Part shown: positions 1 to 9,300 of the stretch, piece by piece
How positions within the stretch are numbered: the stretch's first letter is position 1
Layout of the letters: the number at the start of each line of letters is the position of its first letter
Assembly (NCBI GenBank): GCA_932294295.1
Contig: OW028585.1
Coordinates: 20,157,912-20,221,911 of the forward strand
Reading direction: 5' to 3'
Length of the DNA stretch: 64,000 nucleotides
Source: Alitta virens
Taxonomy: Eukaryota; Annelida; Polychaeta; Phyllodocida; Nereididae
Position numbers and translations under genes: made by a program
The notes under the pieces: model-generated
The model's database searches: none
What the model was told of the DNA's origin: nothing
The model's input: the letters and a program-made list of their open reading frames with translations, nothing else

Positions 1-30
1 TGTTTGATTAATTCAGAATGGTCATACTGA

Positions 31-61
31 ATGTTTGACCAAATCAGAATAGTCAAACTCA
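31..61 (+). repeat. Monomer type B (reference copy)
   Basis: This monomer begins ATGTTTGACCAAATCAG and continues AATAGTCAAACTCA. It follows A or I and precedes C. It differs from type C at 6 of 31 positions. A sub-variant, B', reads CAGAAAAGTC in place of CAGAATAGTC and usually precedes the C-D'-E-F blocks. That change removes an in-frame TAG and so opens the recurrent 61-codon frame. Other variants are GACCCAATCAG (24-45 kb), GACGAAATC (near 1000 and 6700) and GACCATATC (near 15.4, 16.8, 27.3 and 28.7 kb). Confidence 0.95.
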
Positions 62-92
62 ATGATCGAACATTTCAGAATTGTCAAACTCA
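62..92 (+). repeat. Monomer type C (reference copy)
   Basis: This is the most abundant monomer. It begins ATGATCGAACATTTCAG and ends AATTGTCAAACTCA. It closes every block and occurs twice in a row in the D-I-B-C-C block. It carries the only regular CpG of most blocks, in ATCGAAC. Position-specific variants are TTTCCGAATTG, TTTCTGAATTG, ATCAAACATTT, GTGATCG and a terminal CTGAATG. They serve as markers for aligning the larger duplications. Confidence 0.96.
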
Positions 93-157
93 ATTTTCAA
101 TCAAACCAAAATGGTTTGACTGAATGTTTGATTAACTCAGATTGGTCAAACAGAATG

Positions 158-172
158 TCTGATCAACTCAGA
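158..172. repeat. Inverted repeat in F (reference copy)
   Basis: The bases TCTGA-TCAAC-TCAGA form a 5-bp stem with a 5-base spacer. They are present in almost every F monomer, just upstream of the palindrome in G, so the F-G pair is the most dyad-rich part of the array. One copy near 52580 (GATCCACTTAG) disrupts the right arm. Confidence 0.75.
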
Positions 173-185
173 ATAGTCATACTCA

Positions 186-197
186 ATGATCGATCAT
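186..197. repeat. 12-bp perfect palindrome in G (reference copy)
   Basis: The bases ATGATCGATCAT read the same on both strands. They open every G monomer and so occur only in the E-F-G and H-J-G blocks. Two mutations in the C-type monomer (AAC to TCATC context) would be enough to create or lose the symmetry. A private G-to-T change at 57351 breaks it in one copy. Confidence 0.85.
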
Positions 198-233
198 CTC
201 AGAATTGTCAAACTCAATGATCGAACATTTCAG

Positions 234-250
234 AATTGTCAAACTCAATT
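234..250. repeat. Short dyad at the C-D junction (reference copy)
   Basis: At the join of C and D the sequence reads AATTG-TCAAACT-CAATT, a 5-bp inverted repeat with a 7-base spacer. Because C precedes every D or D', the dyad recurs at each block start, about every 124 or 155 bp. Whether it forms a hairpin or is bound by a protein is unknown. A 5-bp stem is weak by itself. Confidence 0.7.
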
Positions 251-278
251 TTCATTCAAACCAAAATGGTTGGACTCA
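248..278 (+). repeat. Monomer type D (reference copy)
   Basis: This monomer begins ATTTTCATTCAAACCAAAAT and ends GGTTGGACTCA. It is the most diverged type, differing from C at 13 of 31 positions, and opens every block. It holds two A/T tracts (ATTTT and AAAA) and a short dyad, CCAA-AATGG-TTGG. Spacing from one D or D' to the next is mostly 124 or 155 bp in alternation. Variants include CAAACTGGTTGG, ATGGTCGG, ATGATTGG, ATGGTTTGAC and GGACACAATG. Confidence 0.96.
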
Positions 279-309
279 ATGTTTCATTAATTCAGAATGG
301 TCATACTCA

Positions 310-340
310 ATGTTTGATCAACTCAGAATAGTCAAACTCA
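310..340 (+). repeat. Monomer type J (reference copy)
   Basis: This monomer begins ATGTTTGATCAACTCAG. After A it continues AATAGTCAAACTCA; after H it ends CAGACTCA. It resembles B with GATCAACTC in place of GACCAAATC. A rare CAGAGTCA form at 434-464 recurs near 51.6 and 55.5 kb. A hybrid lacking the preceding A occurs at 21625 and 33273. Confidence 0.94.
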
Positions 341-371
341 ATGATCGAACATTTCAGAATTGTCAAACGCA

Positions 372-526
372 ATTTTCAATCAAACCAAAATGGTTGGACT
401 CAATGTATGATTATCTCAGAATGGTCATACTGAATGTTTGATCAACTCAGAATAGTCAGAGTCAATGATCGATCATCTCAGAATTGTCAAACTCAATGAT
501 CGAACATTTCAGAATTGTCAAACTCA
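372..526 (+). repeat. Five-monomer block D'-H-J-G-C (reference copy)
   Basis: The order is D' 372-402, H 403-433, J 434-464, G 465-495 and C 496-526, following the four-monomer block D-A-J-C at 248-371. Here the next block is D-I-B-C-C, so two five-monomer blocks lie side by side. This is an exception to the usual five/four alternation and suggests loss of a D-A-J-C block. The same exception recurs near 51.7 and 55.6 kb. Confidence 0.92.
403..433 (+). repeat. Monomer type H (reference copy)
   Basis: This monomer begins ATGTATGATTATCTCAG and ends AATGGTCATACTGA (CTGATTG across the boundary in some copies). It follows D' and precedes J. It is diagnostic for the D'-H-J-G-C block. Confidence 0.94.
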
Positions 527-805
527 ATTTTCATTCAAACCAAAATGGTTGGACTCAATGTTTGATTAGCTCAGAATGGTCATACTAAATGTTTGACCAA
601 ATCAGAATAGTCAAACTCAATGATCGAACATTTCAGAATTGTCAAACTCAATGATCGAACATTTCAGAATTGTCAAACTCAATTTTCATTCAAACCAAAA
701 TGGTTGGACTCAATGTTTGATTAATTCAGAATGGTCATACTTAATGTTTGACCAAATCAGAATAGTCAAACTGAATGATCGAACATTTCAGAATTGTCAA
801 ACGCA
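527..805 (+). repeat. 279-bp nine-monomer higher-order repeat (reference copy)
   Basis: The order is D 527, I 558, B 589, C 620, C 651, D 682, A 713, B 744 and C 775, ending at 805. It is a five-monomer block joined to a four-monomer block. It is the basic higher-order repeat; the same 5+4 layout is built with E-F-G or H-J-G in place of I-B-C. The second block's A carries the ACTTA variant. The following D'-H-J block (806-898) runs straight into a TTTCCG-type C at 899, which looks like loss of G-C-D-A-J (155 bp). Confidence 0.92.
558..588 (+). repeat. Monomer type I (reference copy)
   Basis: This monomer begins ATGTTTGATTAGCTCAG and ends AATGGTCATACTAA. The ending ACTAA is unique to it. It follows D and precedes B in the D-I-B-C-C block. 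Variants are TTAGCACAG (for example near 4150, 9850 and 11850) and ACTAAGTG across the boundary (for example near 3345, 9045 and 15360). Confidence 0.95.
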
Positions 806-1115
806 ATTTTCAATCAAACCAAAATGGTTGGACTCAATGTATGATTATCTCAGAATGGTCATACTGAATGTTTGATCAACTCAGAATAGTCAGACTCAAT
901 GATCGAACATTTCCGAATTGTCAAACTCAATTTTCATTCAAACCAAAATGGTTGGACTCAATGTTTGATTAGCTCAGAATGGTCATACTAAATGTTTGAC
1001 GAAATCAGAATAGTCAAACTCAATGATCGAACATTTCAGAATTGTCAAACTCAGTGATCGAACATTTCAGAATTGTCAAACTCAATTTTCATTCAAACCA
1101 AAATGGTTGGACTCA

Positions 1116-1146
1116 ATGTTTGATTAATTCAGAATGGTCATACTGA
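1116..1146 (+). repeat. Monomer type A (reference copy)
   Basis: This 31-bp monomer begins ATGTTTGATTAATTCAG and ends GGTCATACTGA. It normally follows D and precedes B or J, so it marks the four-monomer block. The TTAATTC segment separates it from type I (TTAGCTC), E (TTAACTC with GATTGG) and H (TTATCTC). Derived forms end ACTTA (for example 713-743), read TTAAATCAG (near 24.1, 36.0, 37.7, 39.1, 40.8 and 43.3 kb) or lose one base (35472 and 42721). Confidence 0.95.
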
Positions 1147-1487
1147 ATGTTTGACCAAATCAGAATAGGCAAACTCAATGATCGAACATTTCAGAATTGT
1201 CAAACTCAATTTTCATTCAAACCAAAATGGTTGGACTCAATGTTTGATTAGCTCAGAATGGTCATACTAAATGTTTGACCGAATCAGAATAGTCAAACTC
1301 AATGATCGAACATTTCAGAATTGTCAAACTCAATGATCGAACATTTCAGAATTGTCAAACTCAATTTTCATTCAAACCAAAATGGTTGGACTCAATGTTT
1401 GATTAATTCAGAATGGTCATACTGAATGTTTGACCAAATCAGAATAGTCAAACTCAATGATCGAACATTTCAGAATTGTCAAACTCA

Positions 1488-1518
1488 ATTTTCAATCAAA
1501 CCAAAATGGTTGGACTGA
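1488..1518 (+). repeat. Monomer type D' (reference copy)
   Basis: This differs from D by CAATCAAACC in place of CATTCAAACC, and ends GGACTGA before E or GGACTCA before H. The preceding C often ends AAACGCA when H follows. D' therefore heads the E-F-G and H-J-G blocks, whereas D heads the A and I blocks. A 30-bp form missing one A lies at 32810-32839. Confidence 0.94.
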
Positions 1519-1549
1519 ATGTTTGATTAACTCAGATTGGTCAAACAGA
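1519..1549 (+). repeat. Monomer type E (reference copy)
   Basis: This monomer reads ATGTTTGATTAACTCAG followed by ATTGGTCAAACAGA. CAGATTGG and the ending AACAGA are unique to it. It lies between D' and F wherever I checked, so it is diagnostic for the D'-E-F block. Confidence 0.94.
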
Positions 1550-1580
1550 ATGTCTGATCAACTCAGAATAGTCAGACTCA
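1550..1580 (+). repeat. Monomer type F (reference copy)
   Basis: This monomer begins ATGTCTGATCAACTCAG and continues AATAGTCAGACTCA. It always follows E. Three endings exist: CAGACTCA, CATACTCA (usually downstream of B') and CAAACTCA (48.7, 52.6, 58.5 and 60.1 kb). It holds an inverted repeat, TCTGA-TCAAC-TCAGA, at its bases 4-18. It is the most GC-rich type counted (12 of 31). Confidence 0.94.
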
Positions 1581-1611
1581 ATGATCGATCATCTCAGAAT
1601 TGTCAAACTCA
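1581..1611 (+). repeat. Monomer type G (reference copy)
   Basis: This monomer begins ATGATCGATCATCTCAG and ends AATTGTCAAACTCA. It is a C-like monomer whose first 12 bases form a perfect palindrome, ATGATCGATCAT. It follows F or J and precedes C or Cdel. It is missing from some F blocks near 48.7, 52.6, 58.5 and 60.1 kb. Confidence 0.94.
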
Positions 1612-1641
1612 ATGACGAACATTTCAGAATTGTCAAACTCA
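1612..1641 (+). repeat. Monomer Cdel, 30-bp form of C (reference copy)
   Basis: This copy reads ATGACGAACATTTCAG, lacking one T relative to C (ATGATCGAAC), so it is 30 bp long. It is found almost only after G in the D'-E-F-G block. Each copy shifts the 31-bp phase by one base, which explains why the large repeat offsets fall short of multiples of 31 by small whole numbers. Further copies begin near 2293, 4679, 6353, 7312, 7993, 10379 and 12362, and recur to the end of the window. Confidence 0.93.
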
Positions 1642-4600
1642 ATTTTCATTCAAACCAAAATGGTTGGACTCAATGTTTGATTAATTCAGAATGGTCATAC
1701 TTAATGTTTGACCAAATCAGAATAGTCAAACTGAATGATCGAATATTTCAGAATTGTCAAACGCAATTTTCAATCAAACCAAAATGGTTGGACTCAATGT
1801 ATGATTATCTCAGAATGGTCATACTGAATGTTTGATCAACTCAGAATATTCAGACTCAATGATCGAACATTTCAGAATTGTCAAACTCAATTTTCATTCA
1901 AACCAAAATGGTTGGACTCAATGTTTGATTAGCTCAGAATGGTCATACTAAATGTTTGGCCGAATCAGAATAGTCAAACTCAATGATCGAACATTTCAGA
2001 ATTGTCAAACTCAATGATCGAACATTTCAGAATTGTCAAACTCAATTTTCATTCAAACCAAAATGGTTGGACTCAATGTTTGATTAATTCAGAATGGTCA
2101 TACTGAATGTTTGACCAAATCAGAATAGTCAAACTCAATGATCGAACATTTCAGAATTGTCAAACTCAATTTTCAATCAAACCAAAATGGTTGGACTGAA
2201 TGTTTGATTAACTCAGATTGGTCAAACAGAATGTCTGATCAACTCAGAATAGTCAGACTCAATGATCGATCATCTCAGAATTGTCAAACTCAATGACGAA
2301 CATTTCAGAATTGTCAAACTCAATTTTCATTCAAACCAAAATGGTTGGACTCAATGTTTGATTAATTCAGAATGGTCATACTGAATGTTTGACCAAATCA
2401 GAATAGTCAAACTGAATGATCGAACATTTCAGAATTGTCAAACGCAATTTTCAATCAAACCAAAATGGTTGGACTCAATGTATGATTATCTCAGAATGGT
2501 CATACTGAATGTTTGATCAACTCAGAATAGTCAGACTCAATGATCGATCATCTCAGAATTGTCAAACTCAATGATCGAACATTTCAGAATTGTCAAACTC
2601 AATTTTCATTCAAACCAAAATGGTTGGACTCAATGTTTGATTAATTCAGAATGGTCATACTGAATGTTTGATCAACTCAGAATAGTCAAACTCAATGATC
2701 GAACATTTCCGAATTGTGAAACTCAATTTTCATTCAAACCAAAATGGTTGGACTCAATGTTTGATTAGCTCAGAATGGTCATACTAAATGTTTGACCAAA
2801 TCAGAATAGTCAGACTCAATGATCGAACATTTCAGAATTGTCAAACTCAATGATCGAACATTTCAGAATTGTCAAACTCAATTTTCATTCAAACCAAAAT
2901 GGTTGGACTCAATGTTTGATTAATTCAGAATGGTCATACTGAAAGTTTGACCAAATCAGAATAGTCAAACTGAATGATCAAACATTTCAGAATTGTCAAA
3001 GGCAATTTTCAATCAAACCAAAATGGTTGGACTCAATGTATGATTATCTCAGAATGGTCATACTGATTGTTTGATCAACTCAGAATAGTCAGACTCAATG
3101 ATCGATCATCTCAGAATTGTCAAACTCAATGATCGAACATTTCAGAATTGTCAAACTCAATTTTCATTCAAACCAAACTGGTTGGACTCAATGTTTGATT
3201 AATTCAGAATGGTCATACTGAATGTTTGATCAACTCAGAATAGTCAAACTCAATGATCGAACATTTCCGAATTGTCAAACTCAATTTTCATTCAAACCAA
3301 AATGGTTGGACTCAATGTTTGATTAGCTCAGAATGGTCATACTAAGTGTTTGACCAAATCAGAATAGTCAAACTCAATGATCGAACATTTCAGAATTGTC
3401 AAACTCAATGATCGAACATTTCAGAATTGTCAAACTCAATTTTCATTCAAACCAAAATGGTTGGACTCAATGTTTGATTAATTCAGAATGGTCATACTGA
3501 ATGTTTGACCAAATCAGAATAGTCAAACTGAATGATCGAACATTTCAGAATTGTCAAACTCAATTTTCATTCAAACCAAAATGGTTGGACTCAATGTTTG
3601 ATTAGCTCAGAATGGTCATACTAAATGTTTGACCAAATCAGAATAGTCAAACTCAATGATCGAACATTTCAGAATTGTCAAACTCAATGATCGAACATTT
3701 CAGAATTGTCAAACTCAATTTTCATTCAAACCAAAATGGTCGGACTCAATGTTTGATTAATTCAGAATGGTCATACTGAATGTTTGACCAAATCAGAAAA
3801 GTCAAACTCAATGATCGAACATTTCAGAATTGTCAAACTCAATTTTCAATCAAACCAAAATGGTTGGACTGAATGTTTGATTAACTCAGATTGGTCAAAC
3901 AGAATGTCTGATCAACTCAGAATAGTCATACTCAATGATCGATCATCTCAGAATTGTCAAACTCAATGATCGAACATTTCAGAATTGTCAAACTCAATTT
4001 TCATTCAAACCAAAATGGTTGGACTCAATGTTTGATTAATTCAGAATGGTCATACTGAATGTTTGATCAACTCAGAATAGTCAAACTCAATGATCGAACA
4101 TTTCAGAATTGTCAAACTCAATTTTCATTCAAACCAAAATGGTTGGACTCAATGTTTGATTAGCACAGAATGGTCATACTAAATGTTTGACCAAATCAGA
4201 ATAGTCAAACTCAATGATCGAACATTTCAGAATTGTCAAACTCAATGATCGAACATTTCAGAATTGTCAAACTCAATTTTCATTCAAACCAAAATGGTTG
4301 GACTCAATGTTTGATTAGCTCAGAATGGTCATACTAAATGTTTGACCAACTCAGAATAGTCAAACTCAATGATCGAACATTTCAGAATTGTCAAACTCAA
4401 TGATCGAACATTTCAGAATTGTCAAACTCAATTTTCATTCAAACCAAAATGGTTGGACTCAATGTTTGATTAATTCAGAATGGTCATACTGAATGTTTGA
4501 CCAAATCAGAATAGTCAAACTCAATGATCGAACATTTCAGAATTGTCAAACTCAATTTTCAATCAAACCAAAATGGTTGGACTGAATGTTTGATTAACTC

Positions 4601-6354
4601 AGATTGGTCAAACAGAATGTCTGATCAACTCAGAATAGTCAGACTCAATGATCGATCATCTCAGAATTGTCAAACTCAATGACGAACATTTCAGAATTGT
4701 CAAACTCAATTTTCATTCAAACCAAAATGGTTGGACTCAATGTTTGATTAATTCAGAATGGTCATACTGAATGTTTGACCAAATCAGAATAGTCAAACTG
4801 AATGATCGAACATTTCAGAATTGTCAAACGCAATTTTCAATCAAACCAAAATGGTTGGACTCAATGTATGATTATCTCAGAATGGTCATACTGAATGTTT
4901 GATCAACTCAGAATAGTCAGACTCAATGATCGATCATCTCAGAATTGTCAAACTCAATGATCGAACATTTCAGAATTGTCAAACTCAATTTTCAATCAAA
5001 CCAAAATGGTTGGACTCAATGTTTGATTAATTCAGAATGGTCATACTGAATGTTTGACCAAATCAGGATAGTCAAACTGAATGATCGAACATTTCAGAAT
5101 TGTCAAACTCAATTTTCATTCAAACCAAAATGGTTGGACTCAATGTTTGATTAGCTCAGAATGGTCATACTAAATGTTTGACCAAATCAGAATAGTCAAA
5201 CTCAATGATCGAACATTTCAGAATTGTCAAACTCAATGATCGAACATTTCAGAATTGTCAAACTCAATTTTCATTCAAACCAAAATGGTCGGACTCAATG
5301 TTTGATTAATTCAGAATGGTCATACTGAATGTTTGACCAAATCAGAAAAGTCAAACTCAATGATCGAACATTTCAGAATTGTCAAACTCAATTTTCAATC
5401 AAACCAAAATGGTTGGACTGAATGTTTGATTAACTCAGATTGGTCAAACAGAATGTCTGATCAACTCAGAATAGTCATACTCAATGATCGATCATCTCAG
5501 AATTGTCAAACTCAATGATCGAACATTTCAGAATTGTCAAACTCAATTTTCATTCAAACCAAAATGGTTGGACTCAATGTTTGATTAATTCAGAATGGTC
5601 ATACTGAATGTTTGATCAACTCAGAATAGTCAAACTGAATGATCGAACATTTCAGAATTGTCAAACTCAATTTTCATTCAAACCAAAATGGTTGGACTCA
5701 ATGTTTGATTAGCACAGAATGGTCATACTAAATGTTTGACCAAATCAGAATAGTCAAACTCAATGATCGAACATTTCAGAATTGTCAAACTCAATGATCG
5801 AACATTTCAGAATTGTCAAACTCAATTTTCATTCAAACCAAAATGGTTGGACACAATGTTTGATTAATTCAGAATGGTCATACTGAGTGTTTGATCAACT
5901 CAGAATAGTCAAACTCAATGATCGAACATTTCAGAATTGTCAAACTCAATTTTCATTCAAACCAAAATGGTTGGACTCAATGTTTGATTAGCTCAGAATG
6001 GTCATACTAAATGTTTGACCAAATCAGAATAGTCAAACTCAATGATCGAACATTTCAGAATTGTCAAACTCAATGATCGAACATTTCAGAATTGTCAAAC
6101 TCAATTTTCAATCAAACCAAAATGGTTGGACTCAATGTTTGATTAATTCAGAATGGTCATACTGAATGTTTGACCAAATCAGAATAGTCAAACTCAATGA
6201 TCGAACATTTCAGAATTGTCAAACTCAATTTTCAATCAAACCAAAATGGTTGGACTGAATGTTTGATTAACTCAGATTGGTCAAACAGAATGTCTGATCA
6301 ACTCAGAATAGTCAGACTCAATGATCGATCATCTCAGAATTGTCAAACTCAATG

Positions 6355-9300
6355 ACGAACATTTCAGAATTGTCAAACTCAATTTTCATTCAAACCAAAA
6401 TGGTTGGACTCAATGTTTGATTAATTCAGAATGGTCATACTGAATGTTTGACCAAATCAGAATAGTCAAACTGAATGATCGAACATTTCAGAATTGTCAA
6501 ACGCAATTTTCAATCAAACCAAAATGGTTGGACTCAATGTATGATTATCTCAGAATGGTCATACTGAATGTTTGATCAACTCAGAATAGTCAGACTCAAT
6601 GATCGAACATTTCCGAATTGTCAAACTCAATTTTCATTCAAACCAAAATGGTTGGACTCAATGTTTGATTAGCTCAGAATGGTCATACTAAATGTTTGAC
6701 GAAATCAGAATAGCCAAACTCAATGATCGAACATTTCAGAATTGTCAAACTCAGTGATCGAACATTTCAGAATTGTCAAACTCAATTTTCATTCAAACCA
6801 AAATGGTTGGACTCAATGTTTGATTAATTCAGAATGGTCATACTGAATGTTTGACCAAATCAGAATAGGCAAACTCAATGATCGAACATTTCAGAATTGT
6901 CAAACTCAATTTTCATTCAAACCAAAATGGTTGGACTCAATGTTTGATTAGCTCAGAATGGTCATACTAAATGTTTGACCGAATCAGAATAGTCAAACTC
7001 AATGATCGAACATTTCAGAATTGTCAAACTCAATGATCGAACATTTCAGAATTGTCAAACTCAATTTTCATTCAAACCAAAATGGTTGGACTCAATGTTT
7101 GATTAATTCAGAATGGTCATACTGAATGTTTGACCAAATCAGAATAGTCAAACTCAATGATCGAACATTTCAGAATTGTCAAACTCAATTTTCAATCAAA
7201 CCAAAATGGTTGGACTGAATGTTTGATTAACTCAGATTGGTCAAACAGAATGTCTGATCAACTCAGAATAGTCAGACTCAATGATCGATCATCTCAGAAT
7301 TGTCAAACTCAATGACGAACATTTCAGAATTGTCAAACTCAATTTTCATTCAAACCAAAATGGTTGGACTCAATGTTTGATTAATTCAGAATGGTCATAC
7401 TTAATGTTTGACCAAATCAGAATAGTCAAACTGAATGATCGAATATTTCAGAATTGTCAAACGCAATTTTCAATCAAACCAAAATGGTTGGACTCAATGT
7501 ATGATTATCTCAGAATGGTCATACTGAATGTTTGATCAACTCAGAATATTCAGACTCAATGATCGAACATTTCAGAATTGTCAAACTCAATTTTCATTCA
7601 AACCAAAATGGTTGGACTCAATGTTTGATTAGCTCAGAATGGTCATACTAAATGTTTGGCCGAATCAGAATAGTCAAACTCAATGATCGAACATTTCAGA
7701 ATTGTCAAACTCAATGATCGAACATTTCAGAATTGTCAAACTCAATTTTCATTCAAACCAAAATGGTTGGACTCAATGTTTGATTAATTCAGAATGGTCA
7801 TACTGAATGTTTGACCAAATCAGAATAGTCAAACTCAATGATCGAACATTTCAGAATTGTCAAACTCAATTTTCAATCAAACCAAAATGGTTGGACTGAA
7901 TGTTTGATTAACTCAGATTGGTCAAACAGAATGTCTGATCAACTCAGAATAGTCAGACTCAATGATCGATCATCTCAGAATTGTCAAACTCAATGACGAA
8001 CATTTCAGAATTGTCAAACTCAATTTTCATTCAAACCAAAATGGTTGGACTCAATGTTTGATTAATTCAGAATGGTCATACTGAATGTTTGACCAAATCA
8101 GAATAGTCAAACTGAATGATCGAACATTTCAGAATTGTCAAACGCAATTTTCAATCAAACCAAAATGGTTGGACTCAATGTATGATTATCTCAGAATGGT
8201 CATACTGAATGTTTGATCAACTCAGAATAGTCAGACTCAATGATCGATCATCTCAGAATTGTCAAACTCAATGATCGAACATTTCAGAATTGTCAAACTC
8301 AATTTTCATTCAAACCAAAATGGTTGGACTCAATGTTTGATTAATTCAGAATGGTCATACTGAATGTTTGATCAACTCAGAATAGTCAAACTCAATGATC
8401 GAACATTTCCGAATTGTGAAACTCAATTTTCATTCAAACCAAAATGGTTGGACTCAATGTTTGATTAGCTCAGAATGGTCATACTAAATGTTTGACCAAA
8501 TCAGAATAGTCAGACTCAATGATCGAACATTTCAGAATTGTCAAACTCAATGATCGAACATTTCAGAATTGTCAAACTCAATTTTCATTCAAACCAAAAT
8601 GGTTGGACTCAATGTTTGATTAATTCAGAATGGTCATACTGAAAGTTTGACCAAATCAGAATAGTCAAACTGAATGATCAAACATTTCAGAATTGTCAAA
8701 GGCAATTTTCAATCAAACCAAAATGGTTGGACTCAATGTATGATTATCTCAGAATGGTCATACTGATTGTTTGATCAACTCAGAATAGTCAGACTCAATG
8801 ATCGATCATCTCAGAATTGTCAAACTCAATGATCGAACATTTCAGAATTGTCAAACTCAATTTTCATTCAAACCAAACTGGTTGGACTCAATGTTTGATT
8901 AATTCAGAATGGTCATACTGAATGTTTGATCAACTCAGAATAGTCAAACTCAATGATCGAACATTTCCGAATTGTCAAACTCAATTTTCATTCAAACCAA
9001 AATGGTTGGACTCAATGTTTGATTAGCTCAGAATGGTCATACTAAGTGTTTGACCAAATCAGAATAGTCAAACTCAATGATCGAACATTTCAGAATTGTC
9101 AAACTCAATGATCGAACATTTCAGAATTGTCAAACTCAATTTTCATTCAAACCAAAATGGTTGGACTCAATGTTTGATTAATTCAGAATGGTCATACTGA
9201 ATGTTTGACCAAATCAGAATAGTCAAACTGAATGATCGAACATTTCAGAATTGTCAAACTCAATTTTCATTCAAACCAAAATGGTTGGACTCAATGTTTG

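Larger units (their letters stand above)
93..247 (+). repeat. Five-monomer block D'-E-F-G-C (reference copy)
   Basis: The order is D' 93-123, E 124-154, F 155-185, G 186-216 and C 217-247. This 155-bp block (154 bp when it ends in Cdel) is one of three interchangeable five-monomer blocks. It is nearly always followed by a four-monomer block that starts with D-A. The D' here carries the GGTTTGAC variant. Confidence 0.93.
655..5831 (+). repeat. 5.7-kb tandem duplication, left copy
   Basis: This stretch matches 6355-11531 at a constant offset of 5,700 bp. I compared marker-bearing lines by eye and saw only about five substitutions: at 742, 1014, 4235, 4350 and 4638. The offset equals 184 monomers minus four bases, and the interval contains four Cdel copies (1612, 2293, 4679 and 6353). 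Shared rare markers include CAGAATAGGC near 1160/6860, GAATATTTCAG near 1741/7441, TTTGGCCG near 1955/7655 and GGCAATTTTC near 3001/8701. Left of 655 the monomer order differs. Confidence 0.93.

Noticed and set aside
62..92. CENP-B box in the C monomer (GTTCGATCAT on the minus strand)
   Set aside because: TTCG is present but the required downstream A and CGGG are not; the match is to four bases only.
248..278. Telomere-like or promoter-like motif in D (ATTTT, AAAA tracts)
   Set aside because: The tracts are part of the repeat and have no accompanying start site, transcription unit or telomeric G-rich repeat.
205..875. Open frames of 78 codons at 205-441 and 639-875
   Set aside because: They read through generic monomers, start with TTG, lie 434 bp (14 monomers) apart as copies of the same repeat, and show no codon-level conservation or upstream signals.
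1581..7535. Open frames of 84 codons at 1581-1835 and 7281-7535
   Set aside because: They start with ATG, but the two are exact counterparts in the 5.7-kb duplication, and the peptide only rotates through the three frames of the 31-bp unit.
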